Shown: positions 16,145 to 24,724 of the stretch, piece by piece
Numbering within the stretch: position 1 is the first letter of the stretch
How the letters are laid out: every line of letters begins with the position of its first letter
Position numbers and translations under genes: made by a program
The notes under the pieces: generated by a model
What the model was told of the DNA's origin: nothing
Databases searched by the model: none
The model's input: only the letters and a program-made list of their open reading frames with translations
Assembly (NCBI RefSeq): GCF_051857545.1
Contig: NZ_JBPZHB010000002.1
Span: forward strand, 806,001 to 870,000
DNA from: Larkinella sp051857545
GTDB taxonomy: Bacteria; Bacteroidota; Bacteroidia; Cytophagales; Spirosomataceae
DNA: 64,000 nt
Direction: 5' to 3'

Positions 16145-17803
16145 TTGCCGGTGCCTTTCAATAGCCTGAAATCCGGTTCCGATGAACTGGATTTCGAATA
16201 CCTGCCCGGTTTTGCCCAATTCCTCCTGGAACATCACCTCGAAGAATTGGCGGCCGAGTTTATTCGCCTTTTCCGGGAAGTCGATCTTCCGATGCTGGCT
16301 TTTTATAAGTCCCTGTCGGAAGATCAGCTTCTTGCGCTGTCGGTGAAAACGACCACGCAATTGTTGACTGCGTTCATCGAGAACCGGACGGTTGCCAACA
16401 TTAACGCGACCGTAGTGCGCTGGGCGCAGGATCAGCTACCGATGATTGGCCGGAACCAGGTGGCCAGCAGCGATATGGGCCTCATCAGTTACGTTCGGAA
16501 ACAGGCTCTGACGTTTTTTTTGCCGCGCTATACCACCGATTTGTCGGTATTTATTCAGATTATCCGGGAACTGGACCGGTATGCGTTCGAACTGCAAAGC
16601 CGGATGATGGCGCAGTATATCAGTTTGTTAAATACCAGTATTAACGAACAGCTTCATTTTAATACGAAAATAACCGACACCGCTCCCGCGATTATTGCGA
16701 CGTACAACATCCATACCGGGAAGTATCTGTTTATCAGTCAGGGATTTGAACTATTGCTGGGCTATTCGTCCCGGCAGGTGCTGGAGGAAGGTGCCGGTTT
16801 CTTAATGACCATTCTTCATCCCGACGACCTGACCAAATTGGTGGAAGACAATAACCGGGCGTTGGAAAAAGCCAATCGGCCGTCCGGAAAACGGGGCGAA
16901 AGTGAACAGATAGCGGAGTTTATCTACCGGATGCGTCACCGGAATGGGCACTACCGGTGGTTTCAGACGTACGGTACCATTTTCGACCGCAACGGCGAAG
17001 GGAACGTCGAGCACGTGCTGAACATCTCGCTGGATATAACGGACAAAGTGGAAGCCGAGCGGCAGGCGCAGGAGAAAAACCGCCGACTCGAACAGTCGAA
17101 CGCCAGTTTGCAGGAATTTGCCTACATCGCCAGCCACGATCTGAAAGAGCCGTTGCGGAAAATAACGACTTTTGGCGAGCGGCTGCTGATGAGTCAGTCA
17201 ACGCAGCTCAGCGAAGAGGGACAACTGTATTTGTCGAAAATCATTGACGCGGCCCAACGTATGCACGAACTGATTGGTGATGTGTTGTCGGTATCCCTGA
17301 TCGCGTCCGATCAGACTTTCGAAAACCAGAGTTTACAGCGGCTACTGGAGGAGGTTTTGCAATCGCTGGAATACCAGATCGAGCAGGTAAACGCCAGCAT
17401 TGAGTCCGACGGGCTGCCGGTTGTTACTGTCGTGGCGGCCCAGTTCCGGCAGGTATTTCAGAACTTGTTGACAAACGCCCTGAAGTTTGCCCGGAAAGAC
17501 ACGCCCCCGGTGATTCGGATTTCACACCGGTTTTTATCCTCAAACCAAGTTTCGATACCGGGTCTGACAAAAGCCCGGCGGTATCTGGAGCTAAAAATTT
17601 CGGACAATGGCATTGGCTTCGATAACCGGTATGCCACAAAAATCTTCGCCATTTTTCAGCGTTTACACGCCAAAAAAGACTTTGAAGGAACCGGAATCGG
17701 GTTGGCGATCTGCAAAAAAATAGTGGAAAACCACGGCGGCATCATTACGGCGGACAGTGCGCCCGATAACGGGGCTACGTTCACAATCGTCATGCCAGCC
17801 TGA
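16145..17803 (+). CDS. Cytoplasmic PAS-domain sensor histidine kinase
   Basis: About 552 residues from a TTG at 16145; a GTG at 16151 is equally possible and no clear ribosome-binding site decides. There is no membrane segment. Residues ~15-165 form a helical N-terminal region resembling the RsbR-type/globin-like sensor fold; ~175-305 is a PAS/PAC domain ending in LNISLDITDKVEAERQ; the phosphoacceptor helix has FAYIASHDLKEPLRKI; the ATPase region has NLLTNALKFARKD (N box), LKISDNGIGFDNRYATKIF (G1) and GTGIGLAICKKIVENHGG (G2). It closely matches the light/redox-sensing type of bacteriophytochrome-like kinases without the chromophore domain. No response regulator is adjacent. Confidence 0.87.
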   Translation: MPVPFNSLKSGSDELDFEYLPGFAQFLLEHHLEELAAEFIRLFREVDLPMLAFYKSLSEDQLLALSVKTTTQLLTAFIENRTVANINATVVRWAQDQLPMIGRNQVASSDMGLISYVRKQALTFFLPRYTTDLSVFIQIIRELDRYAFELQSRMMAQYISLLNTSINEQLHFNTKITDTAPAIIATYNIHTGKYLFISQGFELLLGYSSRQVLEEGAGFLMTILHPDDLTKLVEDNNRALEKANRPSGKRGESEQIAEFIYRMRHRNGHYRWFQTYGTIFDRNGEGNVEHVLNISLDITDKVEAERQAQEKNRRLEQSNASLQEFAYIASHDLKEPLRKITTFGERLLMSQSTQLSEEGQLYLSKIIDAAQRMHELIGDVLSVSLIASDQTFENQSLQRLLEEVLQSLEYQIEQVNASIESDGLPVVTVVAAQFRQVFQNLLTNALKFARKDTPPVIRISHRFLSSNQVSIPGLTKARRYLELKISDNGIGFDNRYATKIFAIFQRLHAKKDFEGTGIGLAICKKIVENHGGIITADSAPDNGATFTIVMPA

Positions 17804-17806
17804 CGT

Positions 17807-18538
17807 TCAGAACCTTCCGTGCAGAATATACCGATCCGTTCGGGCGTATAACGAAGAATAAAAACTGAAATCGGGCCGGTTGGTGTCGAGCCGTTTGTCG
17901 AGCCGCAGAACCGGGTTGCCGATCGGAACGCTTAACAATCGCGCCAGATCGCCATCAGCCGCCACGGCCAGCACCTTCTGCTCTCCGCCTTTCACCAGCA
18001 AACCGTATTTGGCGCGAAGAAGATCGAACAGGGAGCGGTTTTCCAGCCGCTGGCGCGAAAAACCGGGTAAATAGCGGTTCGGCAGAATGATCTTCTCAAA
18101 AAAGACCGGTTCTTCCTCCACGGCCCGCAGTCGTTCCAGAAAATAAAATCCGGCTTTCGTATCGTCTTCGGTGGGGGTAAACAGAAAATCGTCCGGGAAA
18201 GGATGAAGCTTTGGTTTGGTTAGAATGGCGGTGGTCATCCGCTCGGTGCGGCTCGCGTTGGCGGTATTGGCCAGCCGCCCAACAATCGACATCACGCCCA
18301 AACCGATGGGCAGGGGCTGCACAATGCTGCCTTTACCCTGGTGCTTGCGGATGTAGCCATCTTGCACCAACAGCCCCAGCGCCTGCCGGATGGTGGGCTG
18401 GGTCAGACGAAACTGGTTCTGGAGGTCTTTTTCAGAAGGCAACAGATCACCCGATTTGAAATCACCCCGGATAATCTGCTGGCGTAAGGATTCATAGAGG
18501 TACTGATACTGGGGAATGCGGGTGGGCCGATCGTTCAT
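17807..18538 (-). CDS. GntR/HutC-family transcriptional regulator with UTRA domain
   Basis: 243 residues. The winged-helix part is RQQIIRGDFKSGDLLPSEKD and FRLTQPTIRQALGLLVQDGY followed by the wing HQGKGSIVQ (to about residue 78). The rest is a UTRA effector-binding domain with FYFLERLRAVEEEPVFFEK and the DKRLDTNRPDFSFYSSLYA end. HutC-type members sense small metabolites such as sugar phosphates. It is divergent from the SDR and ROK/SIS gene block, which it may control. An 18-bp perfect palindrome 48 bases upstream of its start is the best candidate operator. Its end lies three bases from the stop of the histidine kinase. Confidence 0.9.
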   Translation of the reverse strand: MNDRPTRIPQYQYLYESLRQQIIRGDFKSGDLLPSEKDLQNQFRLTQPTIRQALGLLVQDGYIRKHQGKGSIVQPLPIGLGVMSIVGRLANTANASRTERMTTAILTKPKLHPFPDDFLFTPTEDDTKAGFYFLERLRAVEEEPVFFEKIILPNRYLPGFSRQRLENRSLFDLLRAKYGLLVKGGEQKVLAVAADGDLARLLSVPIGNPVLRLDKRLDTNRPDFSFYSSLYARTDRYILHGRF

Positions 18539-18586
18539 AGAGAAAGGTTGTTGGTGAACAAGTATACGAAAATCTGCTTAATCTGA

Positions 18587-18604
18587 AACTTATTATAATA
18601 AGTT
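18587..18604. promoter_or_regulatory. Perfect 18-bp palindrome, candidate GntR operator
   Basis: AACTTATTATAATAAGTT is self-complementary over its whole length. It lies between the GntR gene and the nested repeat before the SDR gene, a usual place for autoregulation and control of the neighbouring operon. Its right half with centre (TTATAATAAGTT) recurs at 14809-14820 in the leader of the His-rich membrane protein gene. The assignment to this regulator is inferred from position. Confidence 0.45.
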
Positions 18605-18669
18605 ATTGCAATACTAAAATTGCCTTTATACCTTCGTCGTTCGTAATTTGATTTTTCGTATCAACGCCC

Positions 18670-18766
18670 TAACGCCCCGTTCCCCTAAAGGCCGGGCGGC
18701 CGGAGCCGGACTTTTTGCATCTGGATGCTGCTGTGTCCAAGTCCCCTTTAGGGGAACGGGGCGTTA
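18670..18766. repeat. Nested inverted repeat between GntR and SDR genes (R10)
   Basis: The outer arms are 22 nt and perfect: TAACGCCCCGTTCCCCTAAA plus GG at 18670-18691 and its complement at 18745-18766. Inside lies a second stem (GGACTT/AAGTCC) around GCATC-TG-GATGC. It has no iterated words, so it is a different class from elements R1-R9, more like a small non-coding mobile or REP-type element. It ends 28 bases before the SDR start codon. An open frame runs through it, which is why the longer SDR start is rejected. Confidence 0.8.
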
Positions 18767-18794
18767 CAGGATTTTAACCGTTTATTTTTTCAGG

Positions 18795-19586
18795 ATGGAT
18801 CAACTCTGGCTGGCCAACAAGCGGATTGTGGTCATTGGTGGAACAACGGGTTTGGGGCTGTCGGCGGCCCACGCCTTTGTCGGACAGGGCGCACGGGTTG
18901 TCGTGGTGGGCCGGAATGAGGAAAGCTGCAAAGCGGCCGAAGCCCAGTTGGGCGGTTACGGTTTTGCGCTGAACGGCGACGCCACCGATCCGGCCACGGC
19001 CCTTTCGGCCATCGCGCTTTGTCAGGGTGAGTTTGGCGGTTTCGACGGGCTTTACCACGTTGCGGGCGGCAGTGGCCGACGGTTTGGCGACGGTCCGCTG
19101 CATCAACTAACGCTCGAAGGCTGGAACAAAACTTTCGAACTCAATCTGACCTCGCTGATGCTGTCGAATCAGGCCGCTATCCGCGCTTTTCAGGAGCAAA
19201 ATACCGGCGGAACGATCCTGAACATGGGGTCGGTGCTGGGCTATTCGCCGTCGCCGAAATACTTTTCGACCCACGCCTATGCCGCCACCAAAGCCGCCAT
19301 CATCGGTTTTACCAAATCGATTGCCGCCTATTACGCGCCCCACGACATCCGCGTGAACGTGCTGGCTCCCGGTCTGGTCGAAACGCCCATGGCGCAGCGA
19401 GCGGCCACCGACGAAACCATTTTGAAGTTTGTCACCACCAAACAACCCCTGGACGGCGGTCGTATCGGCCAACCCGCGGATTTAGACGGGGCGGCTATTT
19501 ATTTCATGTCGGATTATTCCCGCTACACGACGGGCCAGGTGCTGTCCGTCGACGGCGGCTGGAGCGTCAGCGAGGGTCAATACTGA
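18795..19586 (+). CDS. Short-chain dehydrogenase/reductase (SDR)
   Basis: 263 residues from ATG 18795. Classical SDR marks: the cofactor motif GGTTGLGLSAAHAF near the N-terminus, the VAGGSGR segment replacing the usual NNAG, the catalytic Ser in NMGSVLGYSPS, YAATK (Tyr/Lys pair) and VLAPGLVETPMAQR. The C-terminus with TGQVLSVDGGWSVSEG is typical. It reduces or oxidises a small alcohol or sugar with NAD(P)(H), in the cytoplasm. It precedes the ROK-SIS operon, separated by a 150-base heptamer repeat, and is likely part of the same catabolic set. Confidence 0.9.
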   Translation: MDQLWLANKRIVVIGGTTGLGLSAAHAFVGQGARVVVVGRNEESCKAAEAQLGGYGFALNGDATDPATALSAIALCQGEFGGFDGLYHVAGGSGRRFGDGPLHQLTLEGWNKTFELNLTSLMLSNQAAIRAFQEQNTGGTILNMGSVLGYSPSPKYFSTHAYAATKAAIIGFTKSIAAYYAPHDIRVNVLAPGLVETPMAQRAATDETILKFVTTKQPLDGGRIGQPADLDGAAIYFMSDYSRYTTGQVLSVDGGWSVSEGQY

Positions 19587-19589
19587 GGA

Positions 19590-19739
19590 CGGTTTACGGT
19601 TTACGGTATTCGGTATTCGGTTTACGGTGGCTGACGCGAGAATAAGGATGCGCCAGCCACCGAATACCGTAAACCGAATACCGTAAACCGAATACCGTAA
19701 ACCGAATACCGTAAACCGAATCACCGAATACCGTAAAAA
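19590..19739. repeat. Long inverted repeat with tandem heptamers and GGTGGCTGACGC core (R3)
   Basis: The left arm has five heptamers (CGGTTTA, CGGTTTA, CGGTATT, CGGTATT, CGGTTTA) and then the core, ending at 19637. After a 12-nt loop (19638-19649) comes the complementary core and eight heptamers alternating AATACCG and TAAACCG, an AATCACCG break, and AATACCG TAAAAAA. The right arm is longer than the left by several words, as if it had expanded. It runs directly into the ATG of the ROK gene, so that gene's translation initiation region is built of repeat words. Confidence 0.92.
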
Positions 19740-20618
19740 ATGAACGCAATCGGCATCGACATTGGCGGTACCCGCATCAAAGGCGTTTTGATCGACGTCG
19801 AAACCGGAGCGGTGTTGCATCGCGTGGTTTGCCCGACCAACGATGGGCAGGACGGACAATGGAAACAGGCCGTTGCCGATACCTACCAGCAACTGAAAAC
19901 CGCTACTCCCGAACCGGTAACAGGCGTGGGCTTGTCGGCACCCGGTTTGCCAACCCCGGCCAACGACGCCATTGCCTGCATGCCGGGCCGACTGCCGGGG
20001 CTGGAAGGCTTCGTCTGGTCGACGTTTCTGGGCGTTCCGGTGCGGGTGTTGAACGACGCCCACGCGGCCCTGATGGCGGAAGCCCGGTATGGAGCTGCGA
20101 AAGGCATTCGGAATGCCCTGATGCTCACGCTGGGAACGGGCGTTGGTGGCGGGTTGCTGATGGATGGAAATCTGTACCAGGGCTATTACCAGATGGCCGG
20201 TCATTTGGGTCATGTGTCGGTCAATGCCGACAGCAACCAGCTGGATATTACGCAGATACCGGCTAGTCTGGAAGATGCGATTGGCAACGCGACGGTTTTC
20301 CGCCGGTCGTACGGAAAATACCAGACCACGCAGGAACTGGTTGATGCCTACCGGCAACAGGAACCGCTGGCCACGCTGGTCTGGCTCACGTCCGTTCGGC
20401 AACTGGCCGTTACCATTGCCGGTTTTGCGAATGCTTTTTCGCCGGAAGTGGTCGTGTTGGGCGGTGGAATCACGCAGGCCGGGGAAGCTTTGTTCAGTCC
20501 GTTGGAAGCCTTTCTGGCGGTGTTTGAATGGCGACCGGCTGGTAAGAAAACCGCCATCCGTAAAGCGCATTTTGAAGATTGGGCCGGGGCCATCGGGGCT
20601 GCCGGTTTTGTAATATAA
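19740..20618 (+). CDS. ROK-family sugar kinase lacking the zinc motif
   Basis: 292 residues. The ATP-binding start is AIGIDIGGTRIKGVLID; the catalytic Asp is in RVLNDAHAALMAEARYG and the glycine-rich LTLGTGVGGGLLMDG follows. ROK kinases phosphorylate glucose, GlcNAc, ManNAc or fructose in the cytoplasm. After GHLGHVSV, where most ROK kinases have the zinc site CxCGxxGCxE, this protein has NADSNQLDITQIPASLEDA, with no Cys at all, but keeps SLEDA. It starts the operon with SIS protein, isomerase, oxidoreductase, PTE-like and MetE-like genes. Its ribosome-binding region consists of repeat R3. Confidence 0.88.
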   Translation: MNAIGIDIGGTRIKGVLIDVETGAVLHRVVCPTNDGQDGQWKQAVADTYQQLKTATPEPVTGVGLSAPGLPTPANDAIACMPGRLPGLEGFVWSTFLGVPVRVLNDAHAALMAEARYGAAKGIRNALMLTLGTGVGGGLLMDGNLYQGYYQMAGHLGHVSVNADSNQLDITQIPASLEDAIGNATVFRRSYGKYQTTQELVDAYRQQEPLATLVWLTSVRQLAVTIAGFANAFSPEVVVLGGGITQAGEALFSPLEAFLAVFEWRPAGKKTAIRKAHFEDWAGAIGAAGFVI

Positions 20619-20646
20619 TGAGTTTGGAGATCCATCAAAAGCTTGT

Positions 20647-21435
20647 ATGATAACAACCTATTTAGAAAAATGCCGCCAACTGATCGATACGGTTGAGCAG
20701 CAAAAATCACAACTGCAACAGGCGGCCCAATGGTTTGCCGAAACGATTCTGGCGGGTCGGATGGTGCATGTCTTTGGCTCGGGACACAGCCGGATCATGG
20801 TCGAGGAAATGTGGCCGCGCTACGGTTCTTTTCCGGGTTTCAATCCCATTGTCGAATTGTCGCTCACGTTTCACAACCTGGTGGTGGGTGCCAACGGCCA
20901 GCGGCAGGCCATGTTTCTTGAGAACGTCTCCGGGCTGGCCGAGCGCATTCTGCGCAATTACGATCTTTCAGAACAAGATACGGCTTTGATCATTTCTTCG
21001 AGCGGCTGCAACGTCGTCCCGATTGAAATGGCGGAGGAGTTTCAGAAGCGGGGCGTAAAAGTGGTGGCACTCATCACCAAAGAACATTCGGACCAGAGCA
21101 CCAGCAAACGCAAAGACGGCCTGAAACTGAGCGATTTCGCCGATCTGATTCTGGATACCGGCGCACCCGTTGGCGATGCGATGGTAACGGTTCCGGGACT
21201 GGAAACGCCGGTTGCACCCGGCAGCACCGTTGGTGGTGCGTTGATTGTGAATTGCATCAAAGCCGAACTGGCGCGCTTGCTGACCGAAGCCGGTCAACCA
21301 CCCAAAGTGCTGACGGCCACCGCGCTGGTTGGTGCTGAACGAGCCACCGAACTGTTCGAATCCGCCTATGACGAACACGCACACCGGCTGGCGAAGTTGT
21401 ATGCGGAGGTTGGTAAAAAGACCTTTGTTCGCTAA
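20647..21435 (+). CDS. SIS-domain sugar isomerase/etherase-like protein
   Basis: 262 residues. The SIS fold is shown by GRMVHVFGSGHSRIMVEEM near residues 34-52, TALIISSSGCNVVPIEMAEE with the Ser-rich phosphate loop, and VVALITKEHSDQSTSKRKDG. The combination with the ending NCIKAELARLLTEAGQ resembles the UPF0309 group of SIS proteins, related to N-acetylmuramic acid 6-phosphate etherase. It probably binds a sugar phosphate in the cytoplasm. It lies 28 bases after the ROK kinase, which could supply its substrate, and 31 before the isomerase. The exact reaction is not known to me. Confidence 0.82.
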   Translation: MITTYLEKCRQLIDTVEQQKSQLQQAAQWFAETILAGRMVHVFGSGHSRIMVEEMWPRYGSFPGFNPIVELSLTFHNLVVGANGQRQAMFLENVSGLAERILRNYDLSEQDTALIISSSGCNVVPIEMAEEFQKRGVKVVALITKEHSDQSTSKRKDGLKLSDFADLILDTGAPVGDAMVTVPGLETPVAPGSTVGGALIVNCIKAELARLLTEAGQPPKVLTATALVGAERATELFESAYDEHAHRLAKLYAEVGKKTFVR

Positions 21436-21466
21436 AAAGTAAGTCAAAAACCTTGAATGGAGTCCT

Positions 21467-22345
21467 ATGAACCGTCGTGACTTTCTTGCTTCCAGCACGC
21501 TGGCGCTGGCTATACCGGATGTTTTTTCCGCCGTCGATCGCAAACCTGTCGTTGGACTGCACGTTTGGATTTATTCATCGGACAAGCCTGCTTACGATTG
21601 CTTTCCGATTTTGGATCAGGTGTTTTCGGACGCAAAATATGCCGGAATTGAAGCCGTCGAGTTGATGGAAGTCAACTTGCGGCACGATGACGCCGTCGAC
21701 CGGATTGGCGACAGTTCCCGGAAGAGTGGGGTTGGTGTTATCGGGGCCTCGTATAGCCAGCCGATGTGGGATAAAAGCAAACAGACGGAGATTCTGGACG
21801 ATGCCGAGAAGGTGGTCGAGCGTCTGGGTAAACTGGGGGGCCGAACGCTGGGCATCTCGGTCGGTAACACCCCGAAAAAGAAAACGCCCGAGCAGTTCGA
21901 TGTTCAGGCCGAAACCCTGAAAAAAATTCAGGAAATCTGCCGAAAGAACAAGGTCGTTCCCAATCTGCACAACCACATTTACGAAGTAGCGGATGATTTA
22001 TATGACCTGCAAAACACCTTGCAGCGTGTACCCGACATCGCTCTGGGTCCCGATCTGGACTGGCTGTTTCAGGCCAAAGTGGACGTTCTAACGTTCCTGC
22101 AAAAATTTTCGGATAAAATCGTTTACCTCCACCTGCGGGACCACCTTTGGACGGGAACCCGGTCGGAAGCTCTGGGCGAAGGCATCGCCGACTGGGGAGC
22201 GGTGGCCCGACAATTGAAGAAAAACCGGTTTGCGGGCGATATCACCGTTGAACTGGCTTTTCCCCCCGGTTTTAAACCAACCCGGCCCATTCGGGACAGC
22301 CTGAAAATGAGCCGTGACGTCATCCGTCAGAAATTTGGAGTCTAA
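21467..22345 (+). CDS. Tat-type sugar isomerase/epimerase TIM-barrel protein
   Basis: 292 residues. It begins MNRRDFLASSTLALAIPDVF, a Tat-like signal, so it is probably exported folded with its metal. The barrel shows FSDAKYAGIEAVELMEVNLR (first Glu), VPNLHNHIYEVADD (His), IALGPDLDWLFQA (Asp) and the last Glu in GDITVELAFPPGF. It is about the same family as the gene at 8883 but a distant paralogue. A gene for a cytoplasmic kinase upstream and an FAD oxidoreductase 19 bases downstream suggests a shared sugar pathway that spans both compartments. Substrate unknown. Confidence 0.83.
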   Translation: MNRRDFLASSTLALAIPDVFSAVDRKPVVGLHVWIYSSDKPAYDCFPILDQVFSDAKYAGIEAVELMEVNLRHDDAVDRIGDSSRKSGVGVIGASYSQPMWDKSKQTEILDDAEKVVERLGKLGGRTLGISVGNTPKKKTPEQFDVQAETLKKIQEICRKNKVVPNLHNHIYEVADDLYDLQNTLQRVPDIALGPDLDWLFQAKVDVLTFLQKFSDKIVYLHLRDHLWTGTRSEALGEGIADWGAVARQLKKNRFAGDITVELAFPPGFKPTRPIRDSLKMSRDVIRQKFGV

Positions 22346-22364
22346 TCATCCGAGAAGCCTTCAC

Positions 22365-23729
22365 ATGCATCCATTTTTAAACCATACCCAAATACCGCTT
22401 CGTGCCGAAACCGACATCCTGGTCATTGGGGCCGGGTCGGCGGGCTGCGTAGCGGCTTTGGCGGCTGCCGAAGAAAGGCGGTTTTCGGTGATGCTGGTGG
22501 AACGCTACGGTTTTCCGGGCGGAACCTCCACGCAGATGCTGGACACCTTTTACGGTTTTTTTACCCCCGGTTCTACACCCCGTAAAGTGGTTGGTGGCTG
22601 GCCCGACCGCGTCGTGAATGAACTCGACAAAGCCGGTGCGGTCTTTCTGCGCCCCAATACCTACGGAGCCGGAACGGGCGTTAATTACAACCCCGAACGG
22701 TTGAAACTCGTCTGGGATCAGTTGATTTTGCAAAGCGGCATCCGGTATTGGCTGCACACGACGCTGGTGGATGTGAGTCCGGAAGGAGAACGCTATGCCT
22801 GTATTTTCTGGAACAAAGCCGGTTTTGGCAAGGTGCTGGCGAAACGGGTCATCGATGCCTCGGGCGATGCGGATTTTTGCCATCTGGCGGGTTTTGCCTA
22901 CGAAACGGCGGGCGAAAACGAACCGGCGCAGAGCATGACCACCACCTTTCGGATGAGCAACGTCGATCTGGACCGCTACGAGCGGGAAGGCGGCAAGAAA
23001 AGGCTGGCGGAGCAAATGCGGATGGCCGTCGAAACCGGTCAGCATCGTTTACCCCGCAAGGAAGGTTCGGCGCACGAAATGAATGCGAAAGGCTGCATTT
23101 CGACGGTGGCCGTGAAAGTGAGCGGTTTATCCGCCCTGAAAACGGATGAACTGACGCAGGCCGAGATCGAAGGGCGACAGCAGGCGTTTGTTTACGAAGC
23201 TTTTTTTCGGGATGCCGTACCCGGTTTTGAACAGTCGAACATCATCGGATTGTCGCACCAGATTGGCGTTCGCGAAACCCGGCGCGTCTACGGTGAACAC
23301 CGCCTGACCAAAGAAGAATGTTTGTCGGGCAAGCTCCCATCTGACCGGATTTTTCTCTGCGGAGCGCCCATCGAGGACCACCGGCAGGGCCTCAACGGAG
23401 AAGACGAAACGCACTGGGAGTACATTCCCGGCGACGGTGTTTACGGGGTTCCCTACGGTACGATTGTGCCGAAAGGCAGCCAGTCGGTCTGGGCGGTGGG
23501 ACGGTGTTTTTCGGCTACCCACAATGCCCACGCGTCGTGCCGGTCGATGGCCCAGACCATGTCGATGGGTCAGGCAGCGGGGCTGGCGGCTGTGCAGTCA
23601 CTGGCTTATGACGAAGCCGCTAATCAGGTTGCTGTCAGTTTATTGCAGGAAAAATTATACAGTATTGGGGCGGTTTTGGAACTGCCGGATGCGGTGGCCG
23701 ATACATCAAGAAATGGTTGGAAACGATGA
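22365..23729 (+). CDS. FAD-dependent oxidoreductase (FAD_oxidored family), cytoplasmic
   Basis: 454 residues from ATG 22365; an earlier in-frame ATG at 22314 lies inside the preceding gene and is rejected. The FAD motif is DILVIGAGSAGCVAALAAAE near residues 18-37, then VMLVERYGFPGGTSTQML, which matches PF12831-like proteins. The late FAD segment is SVWAVGRCFSATHNAHASCR. It is a paralogue of the protein at 2140 but has no signal peptide. It overlaps the next gene by ATGA (23726-23729), so the two are translationally coupled. The reaction is unknown; an alcohol or C-H oxidation on a sugar-derived compound is a fair guess. Confidence 0.85.
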   Translation: MHPFLNHTQIPLRAETDILVIGAGSAGCVAALAAAEERRFSVMLVERYGFPGGTSTQMLDTFYGFFTPGSTPRKVVGGWPDRVVNELDKAGAVFLRPNTYGAGTGVNYNPERLKLVWDQLILQSGIRYWLHTTLVDVSPEGERYACIFWNKAGFGKVLAKRVIDASGDADFCHLAGFAYETAGENEPAQSMTTTFRMSNVDLDRYEREGGKKRLAEQMRMAVETGQHRLPRKEGSAHEMNAKGCISTVAVKVSGLSALKTDELTQAEIEGRQQAFVYEAFFRDAVPGFEQSNIIGLSHQIGVRETRRVYGEHRLTKEECLSGKLPSDRIFLCGAPIEDHRQGLNGEDETHWEYIPGDGVYGVPYGTIVPKGSQSVWAVGRCFSATHNAHASCRSMAQTMSMGQAAGLAAVQSLAYDEAANQVAVSLLQEKLYSIGAVLELPDAVADTSRNGWKR

Positions 23730-24724
23730 GCTTTGTCAGAACGGTATGGGGGGACATTGACCCGGAACAACTGGGAATCACGTATTCGCACGAGCATGTG
23801 GTGATCGACGAAAGCTTTCCGACGCGCGGCAATCCGGATTTTTTGCTGAATGACATCGGTAAAATTTCGGAGGAAGTGCAGCGGGTGTATGACGCCGGAG
23901 GACGGACGATGGTCGACGCGATGCCCGCCAACTGTGGCCGCAATGTGCTGAAACTGGCGGAAGTTTCGCGCCGAACCGGTATGCAGATCCTGGCACCGAC
24001 GGGGCTTCATCTGGAGATGTATTACCCGCCCAACCACTGGCGCTACCGGTATTCGGAAGATCAGTTGACGCGTCTATTTATGGCCGATATTGCCGAAGGA
24101 ATCGACGCATTTGACTACAGCGGGCCGGTCATCGAACGAACCCCGCACAAAGCCGGTTTGATCAAACTGGCCACGGGTGACGAACCGTTCACGAAGCACC
24201 AGGAGACAGTTTTTCGGGCGGTTGTCAATGCGCATCGGGAAACCGGTATTCCCATTTTGACCCATACAAACGAAGGCAAACATGCCCTCGCTCAGGCGGA
24301 ATTATTCGCCAAACTGGGGGCGGATTTGCAGCATGTGGTACTCTCGCACGTCGATCGGTACAAAGACATTGCCTACAATCGGGCGGTTTTGCAAACCGGC
24401 GTTCGGGTCGAATACGACAGCGGTTTTCGCTGGAAACCGGAACAGCAAAACTGGACGTATACGTTGTTGCAAGCACTGCTGCCCGAATTTCCAGATCAGA
24501 TTACCGTGGGCATGGATGCTGCCCGAAACACCTACTGGCAGTCGTACGGCGGAAAACCGGGCCTGACGTGGCTCCTGACCACCTTTCGCGATGACCTTCG
24601 CCGACTGGATTTAGCCGACTATTTTCAACATTTATTCATCGATACGCCTAAACAGCTTTATTCATGCAACCCAACCCCATCCGCACCACCGTCATCGGCA
24701 GCTACCCGTTTCCGGGCTGGTTAG
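23726..24724 (+). CDS. Phosphotriesterase-family metal hydrolase (lactonase-like)
   Basis: 332 residues from ATG 23726 in an ATGA overlap with the FAD gene. The binuclear metal site of the phosphotriesterase family is complete: His22 and His24 in YSHEHVV, the bridging Lys in GLIKLATGDEPF, His in ILTHTNEG, His in VLSHVDRYKD and Asp in VGMDAARNTYW. Many members are lactonases. Behind an FAD oxidoreductase, the tempting reading is oxidation of a sugar to a lactone followed by ring opening; this is inference. Its last 61 bases overlap the MetE-like gene in another frame, and the tail after the TPKQLY segment looks like read-through of that gene's start. Confidence 0.87.
   Translation: MSFVRTVWGDIDPEQLGITYSHEHVVIDESFPTRGNPDFLLNDIGKISEEVQRVYDAGGRTMVDAMPANCGRNVLKLAEVSRRTGMQILAPTGLHLEMYYPPNHWRYRYSEDQLTRLFMADIAEGIDAFDYSGPVIERTPHKAGLIKLATGDEPFTKHQETVFRAVVNAHRETGIPILTHTNEGKHALAQAELFAKLGADLQHVVLSHVDRYKDIAYNRAVLQTGVRVEYDSGFRWKPEQQNWTYTLLQALLPEFPDQITVGMDAARNTYWQSYGGKPGLTWLLTTFRDDLRRLDLADYFQHLFIDTPKQLYSCNPTPSAPPSSAATRFRAG

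Noticed and set aside
19590..19739. CRISPR-like array
   Set aside because: Repeats are 7 nt without spacers and form an inverted repeat; there are no cas genes.
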